Positions 60,029-64,000 of a stretch of DNA of 64,000 nt are shown one piece after another. Within the stretch, counting starts at the first letter, position 1. Each line of letters starts with the position of its first letter. The DNA comes from Apoderus coryli (Eukaryota; Arthropoda; Insecta; Coleoptera; Attelabidae), in the NCBI GenBank assembly GCA_911728435.2, contig OU452202.1, forward strand, positions 22,981,135-23,045,134. The letters are read 5' to 3'. The position numbers and the translations under genes were made by a program. Below the pieces are notes generated by a model. The model was not told the DNA's origin. It saw only the letters and a program-made list of their open reading frames with translations, and searched no databases.

Positions 60029-62565
60029 CAGTGGAGATAAGTAATATAGAGAGGATAATTATTGAATACTTGTTCAAATATGAAAAATTTACTTCAATTT
60101 TATTGTAGAAATTTTTACGACGTTTAGGCACAAAGGTTCGTGCCTTTCTGGCCCTGATTAGGCTCCTACATAACCTCACTTAGTCATATATTATTGTTAT
60201 TATTATTACAGAATTTGTAATGGGTGAGCAAAACTCGATGTTCTAATAATTACTATTATTAATAATTTAATTGTGAAAAACTACTAAAAGATAGAATAAA
60301 TATTATAATTTCGCTTCAATATTGTACAAAAGCAAAATCGATTACCACAGCGGGCGCGCTTATATTATTCATAGTTGGTAATAACTTTTCAGCAGAGTTC
60401 GAGGGAATGTTTGATGTTGGTAGAATAATGCTGGGTGAATTTTGGAATTAGCAATTACGCTTCGACGGAGCGGACTTTGAAAATTATATATCTTTCAACA
60501 AAAGCCTCATACACAACAACAACAGTAGATATATAGTGGTGCCGTATACGTTCCTACATAAAAATGTTTAATGTGTTGAGCATAAGCAAGCTATCCTTGA
60601 TTGGTTCGATGAAAGCTTAAACTTTAAAACGTCTGAATAATGTACATATGTTTTCCATAATATTAGCCATTTTACAGGTGGTAGGCAAAGGCAAATAGAT
60701 TCTGAAATAGACCTAATCTAGCTGACCACCACATCTAAGCTGTGTTTGCATTTTATCCTCTTCCTTTCAATTTGCTGGTTTTACATACATATATACGAGG
60801 AAAGATTACAGATCATCTGTTGGTTATAAAGCCTTTTCGAATTTGCATTCGTGACAATATTATAACCTTCAGTTTTTAAGAAATATAAAAAATCCTTGTT
60901 AACGAACATGTCAAACATTTTGTTTAGGGACTGCCAATTGGTTCACCATGTATATTTTCATTAATTCAAAATTCCTGCTCATTAAAATAAAGATAAACAA
61001 AGCCTCAAATAGGTAGTATTTAGGTTCACCTAGGCAACATAAAATAACGGCGAAATTTTCAATTTAATATCATTAAAACTTGAACAAATTAAAAGCGGCC
61101 GACAGCATCGTCGACTTTGGCGTCGCCGTCACCTTGTATTTAATTACGTAATTACAACTAACCCAAAAGTTTGTCTGAACTTGTACTTGTACTTGTGCTA
61201 CACTGTGTTTATAACCTTTCTGCATACCTTTTAGGTCTTTCAGTTTAAGAATATAATATGACGTTTTGTGTAAAATGGGACAGATAATCATCATGCGAAT
61301 TGTATTCCTGAATTTATTTTTTCTACGACTGAAAAAGTACAAATTTCTTCACTTTATTCGCACGAATTATTATACTTTCACTATAGATGTCGCTTAGAGC
61401 TGCTTTTTTTAAAGTGCGAAAGCTATTTCCTGTACCGGCCAATTTGGTTAGTTTGTTTTGGCTGTTCATCTCCTCATCGGTCGATTAGTCGTGGCAGTGA
61501 AGTTCTTTGGTATTCTAGAACTCTGCTACTTAAATTCCCTGGAGTTTTTACGATGGGGGAATATAATAGTAAATAATTGTGCTCGCTCTGATACGTTGAG
61601 CCGGCAAGATAAATTATACTAAGTTCGGTCCTGATAAAAAATGGTGAGACAAGCAAGAGAATCGACAGCATCACCCGCTACACCCCATCCCGCATTTAAG
61701 CCTCATTATTTCCAATAAACTAACGTAACAAACTACGTTATTCGAAAATTTGAAAAAAAAATTGCTAGAGTTGGTGAAATTTTAAACTCAATTTTCTGAA
61801 GAATTATGGGGGCAAATATCAAAAGTAACCTAAACCAGATAAAAAATGCTTTAAAATGATGTGTCACTCGACCCCTACTGATATATGAAAATTTAGTGGC
61901 TGTGTCCACCCCTATCAGAGGGCTTAAGCGATTTCAACCAAAAACTAATGGTTTCATCCTCGGACTCCCCCAAACACATACACTAACATTTAAGCGTTTA
62001 GGCGCTATCGTGGAAGAATACATACAGACACAAACACAATACTTTCCCTGTGCGGGAAAGTAACAAGCAAAATTAGTTTCAAGGACACTATTTAAGAGGT
62101 CCTTACAGTGCAAAATTATTCAAGAAAATCCGATTTTCAAGCGCGACCTTTAGGAGCATATATCTTCCTAAGAAAGGTCTGTGTAGAAAATATATTACAT
62201 GTCATTGTATTTGTTCATGCTCTATCTGCATTCGATAGATATCTCACGTTTTCCGGGACACCCTGTACAACATTAACACGCAGTGTCTCATATCGATGAG
62301 TAAACGAACATTTGTCCTAGACACGTTTAATTTCTCTCTCCTGATGATGCTAATAGTGGCAGCGAAACGGGTCTCAAGATTAAACAAGGATATGGTGAGG
62401 TGGTAAGACGTTAGACGACAGTATCTTATTAAAGCTTGGATTACCAGATCGATAACACTCTGCAATAGACTACTCATGCCAAGCATACCAGAGAAAGCTA
62501 GAACAACACAGACGCAAAATAAACTACAATGGCTAATACAACAAGCAAAACATCTTCACTAGAAG
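60029..62565. other. intergenic with repeat scraps
   Basis: GCCTAAACGTCGTA on the minus strand at about 60115-60140 resembles the 3' part of the hammerhead-like units. A TTTCCC..GGGAAA hairpin lies at about 62044-62060. CTGATGATGC...GCGAAACGG at 62341-62370 is another hammerhead-like string, and GGGACACCCTGTA lies at 62255. No gene. Confidence 0.4.
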
Positions 62566-62841
62566 AACGTTAGGGGCCTCCACACCAAAACAAGTGAGTT
62601 CTACCTAAACGCGATCCAGTGCAAATTTGATGTTGTTGGCTTAACGGAAACCTGGCTTCATGACGGAATTTACGACGGGGACCTTTTTGACAGCAGGCAT
62701 GAAATTTTTAGGTCTGATAGAGACGCCAAACAAACACAAAAACAGAGAGGAGGTGGAGTGCTCTGTGCAGTGAATAAAATGTACAGTGTCCAAAAGATTG
62801 ATGATATGTTGCAGAATCCTTCATTAATTGATTTTATTTGA
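62566..62841 (+). pseudogene. non-LTR endonuclease domain, N-terminal part
   Basis: One frame of about 91 codons: NVRGLHTKTSEFYLNAIQCK, DVVGLTETWLHDGIYDGDLF, SRHEIFRSDRDAK and RGGGVLCAVNKMYSV. The ETWL and RGGGV motifs belong to the APE-type endonuclease that nicks the target for non-LTR retrotransposons. The second half of the domain is missing; the frame stops at 62841 where reverse transcriptase sequence begins in another frame. Confidence 0.8.
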
Positions 62842-63910
62842 AAAGGCGTTTGACAAAGTTCGCCATACACCTCTTATAAATAAGTTAAAAAATAAGTCCT
62901 TCTCTGATAGCTTATGTAAATTTTTTAAATCGTATCTATCAAATAGAAGCCTTTTCGTATCGATACAAAATTCATACTCTAGGGTTTTCATTTCAAAATC
63001 AGGTGTTCCTCAAGGAAGTACATTGGGTCCGCTTCTATTTCTTATATTCATCGATGACATAACAGCGGTAATAAAGTCTAGTAAATGTTCATTATTCGCT
63101 GATGATATGAAGATTTGTAAGGTTGTTGAAAATCATTTCCACTCTCGTGAACTTCAACATGATTTACATAATATCTATCAGTGGTCAATACAAAACAAGC
63201 TACCTTTCAATATAAACAAATGGAAAGTCATGACATACACCTATTCAAAAACACCAATTACATTCCCCTACACTTTAAATAATTGCCTGCTCTCGGAAAC
63301 TGATTCAGTAAAAGACCTTGGTATAATATTTGATAATCAATTAAGTTTCACAAACCATATAATTCATATCACAAATAGGCTTCATACTGCGAGACAGCAA
63401 ACAATTTCAAAATAAAAAAACACTCTATAATACATTCATTAGAGCCAGACTCGAGTACTGCAGTGTAATTTGGTCACCAATGTATACCAAATATATTTTG
63501 ATGCTGCAGAGGATTCAGAAAAAGTTTGTCAGACAATCCCATTACTCTCCATATAATAGTCACCAATCCAATTATGAATTCAATCTTAGGAAATATGATC
63601 TTATATCCCTTTTTAACAGAAGAAATCTGCAAAGTATTTTATACCTATTTAAAATACTTAACGGCTTAAGCAGTGGATTGTAGTACACTACCCTCAATAA
63701 ATTTAACAGTGCCTTCTTCAAAAACTCGAATAAAAAATAATAGAACCTTTTATATACCTACACCCAGAACAAATTATCAATATAAATCACCCATTACAAC
63801 TATGGCTAGAAATTATAATTGATACCAGAACTATTGTGATATTTAAAGATAATTTAAAACAATAATTCAAAAATGCTCTATTAAACAAACTTAAATCTGA
63901 TTAGTATTGC
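62828..63910 (+). pseudogene. non-LTR reverse transcriptase (internal deletion, one frameshift)
   Basis: Frame 62828-63415 reads FEKAFDKVRHTPLINKLKNK, SLFVSIQNSYSRVFISKSGV, PQGSTLGPLLFLIFIDDI, LFADDMKICKVVENHF and KDLGIIFDNQLSFTNHI: the palm from motif A through the catalytic FADD (the F/YADD variant). A frameshift near 63400 moves to TLYNTFIRARLEYCSVIWSP and LQRIQKKFVRQSHYSP, the thumb and tail, continuing with PRTNYQYKSPITTMARNYN to about 63830. It joins the upstream endonuclease piece after losing about a kilobase in between. The element may run to or past the window end. Confidence 0.8.
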
Positions 63911-64000
63911 TAATATGGAAGTTTCCGCCATTTAGGTTTTTAAGTTAGTGTTAAGTCTGGTTTTTAAGTACTTTAATTTAGGCAATTCTAGTTTTAGTTA

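Overview
The window reads as AT-rich nuclear DNA of an insect. Its genes have short GT-AG introns, mostly about 50-320 bp but longer in the Dok-7-like gene. The ribosomal gene has a pyrimidine-rich start, and the DNA between genes is crowded with mariner, Tc1, hAT, R1-like and other non-LTR debris. A beetle would fit, but that is a guess. No operons, CRISPR arrays or convincing tRNA genes were seen.

Genes (left third). Five genes can be built exon by exon with matching splice phases: a small secreted peptide (minus, about 1.4-1.7 kb), ribosomal protein S26 (plus, 2.4-3.1 kb), a PCNP-like nuclear protein (minus, 3.3-4.1 kb, tail-to-tail with RpS26), a secreted trypsin-type serine protease of 297 residues (minus, 5.2-7.4 kb) and a small THAP-domain protein (minus, 8.9-9.3 kb, with a possible extra exon at 8.6 kb). 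At 18.8-22.5 kb lie six 3' exons of a Dok-7-type adaptor (PH end, PTB, proline-rich stretch, YDTP site, many tyrosine motifs) on the minus strand. Its first exon(s) were not found.

Mobile DNA (rest of the window). A complete, apparently intact mariner with an uninterrupted D,D34D transposase lies at 33.9-35.3 kb, next to a decayed mariner. Decayed pieces include a Tc1 transposase split by a MITE (15 kb), duplicated mariner pieces (16.5-17.6 kb), R1-like reverse transcriptase tails (17.8-18.4 and 26.0-27.4 kb), a hAT transposase (50.3-52 kb) and several non-LTR fragments (35.3, 53.9-54.6, 55.2-56.3, 58.4, 62.6-63.9 kb). Several MITE-like elements with long inverted ends and likely target duplications were delimited (15.0, 21.0, 27.4, 47.2, 59.5 kb).

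Most notable structure. At 45.4-46.1 kb, inside a larger inverted-repeat element, are two head-to-tail 253-bp units plus an inverted partial copy. Each has a hammerhead-ribozyme-like core whose stem I, stem II and self-complementary helix III can be drawn base by base. This is the layout of an animal retrozyme or Penelope-like pseudo-LTR. Other structures are a satellite with a 180-bp period (37.06-38.3 kb) carrying a palindromic ETS-type site in nearly every unit, and a nested fold-back of about 1.6 kb (41.3-42.8 kb).
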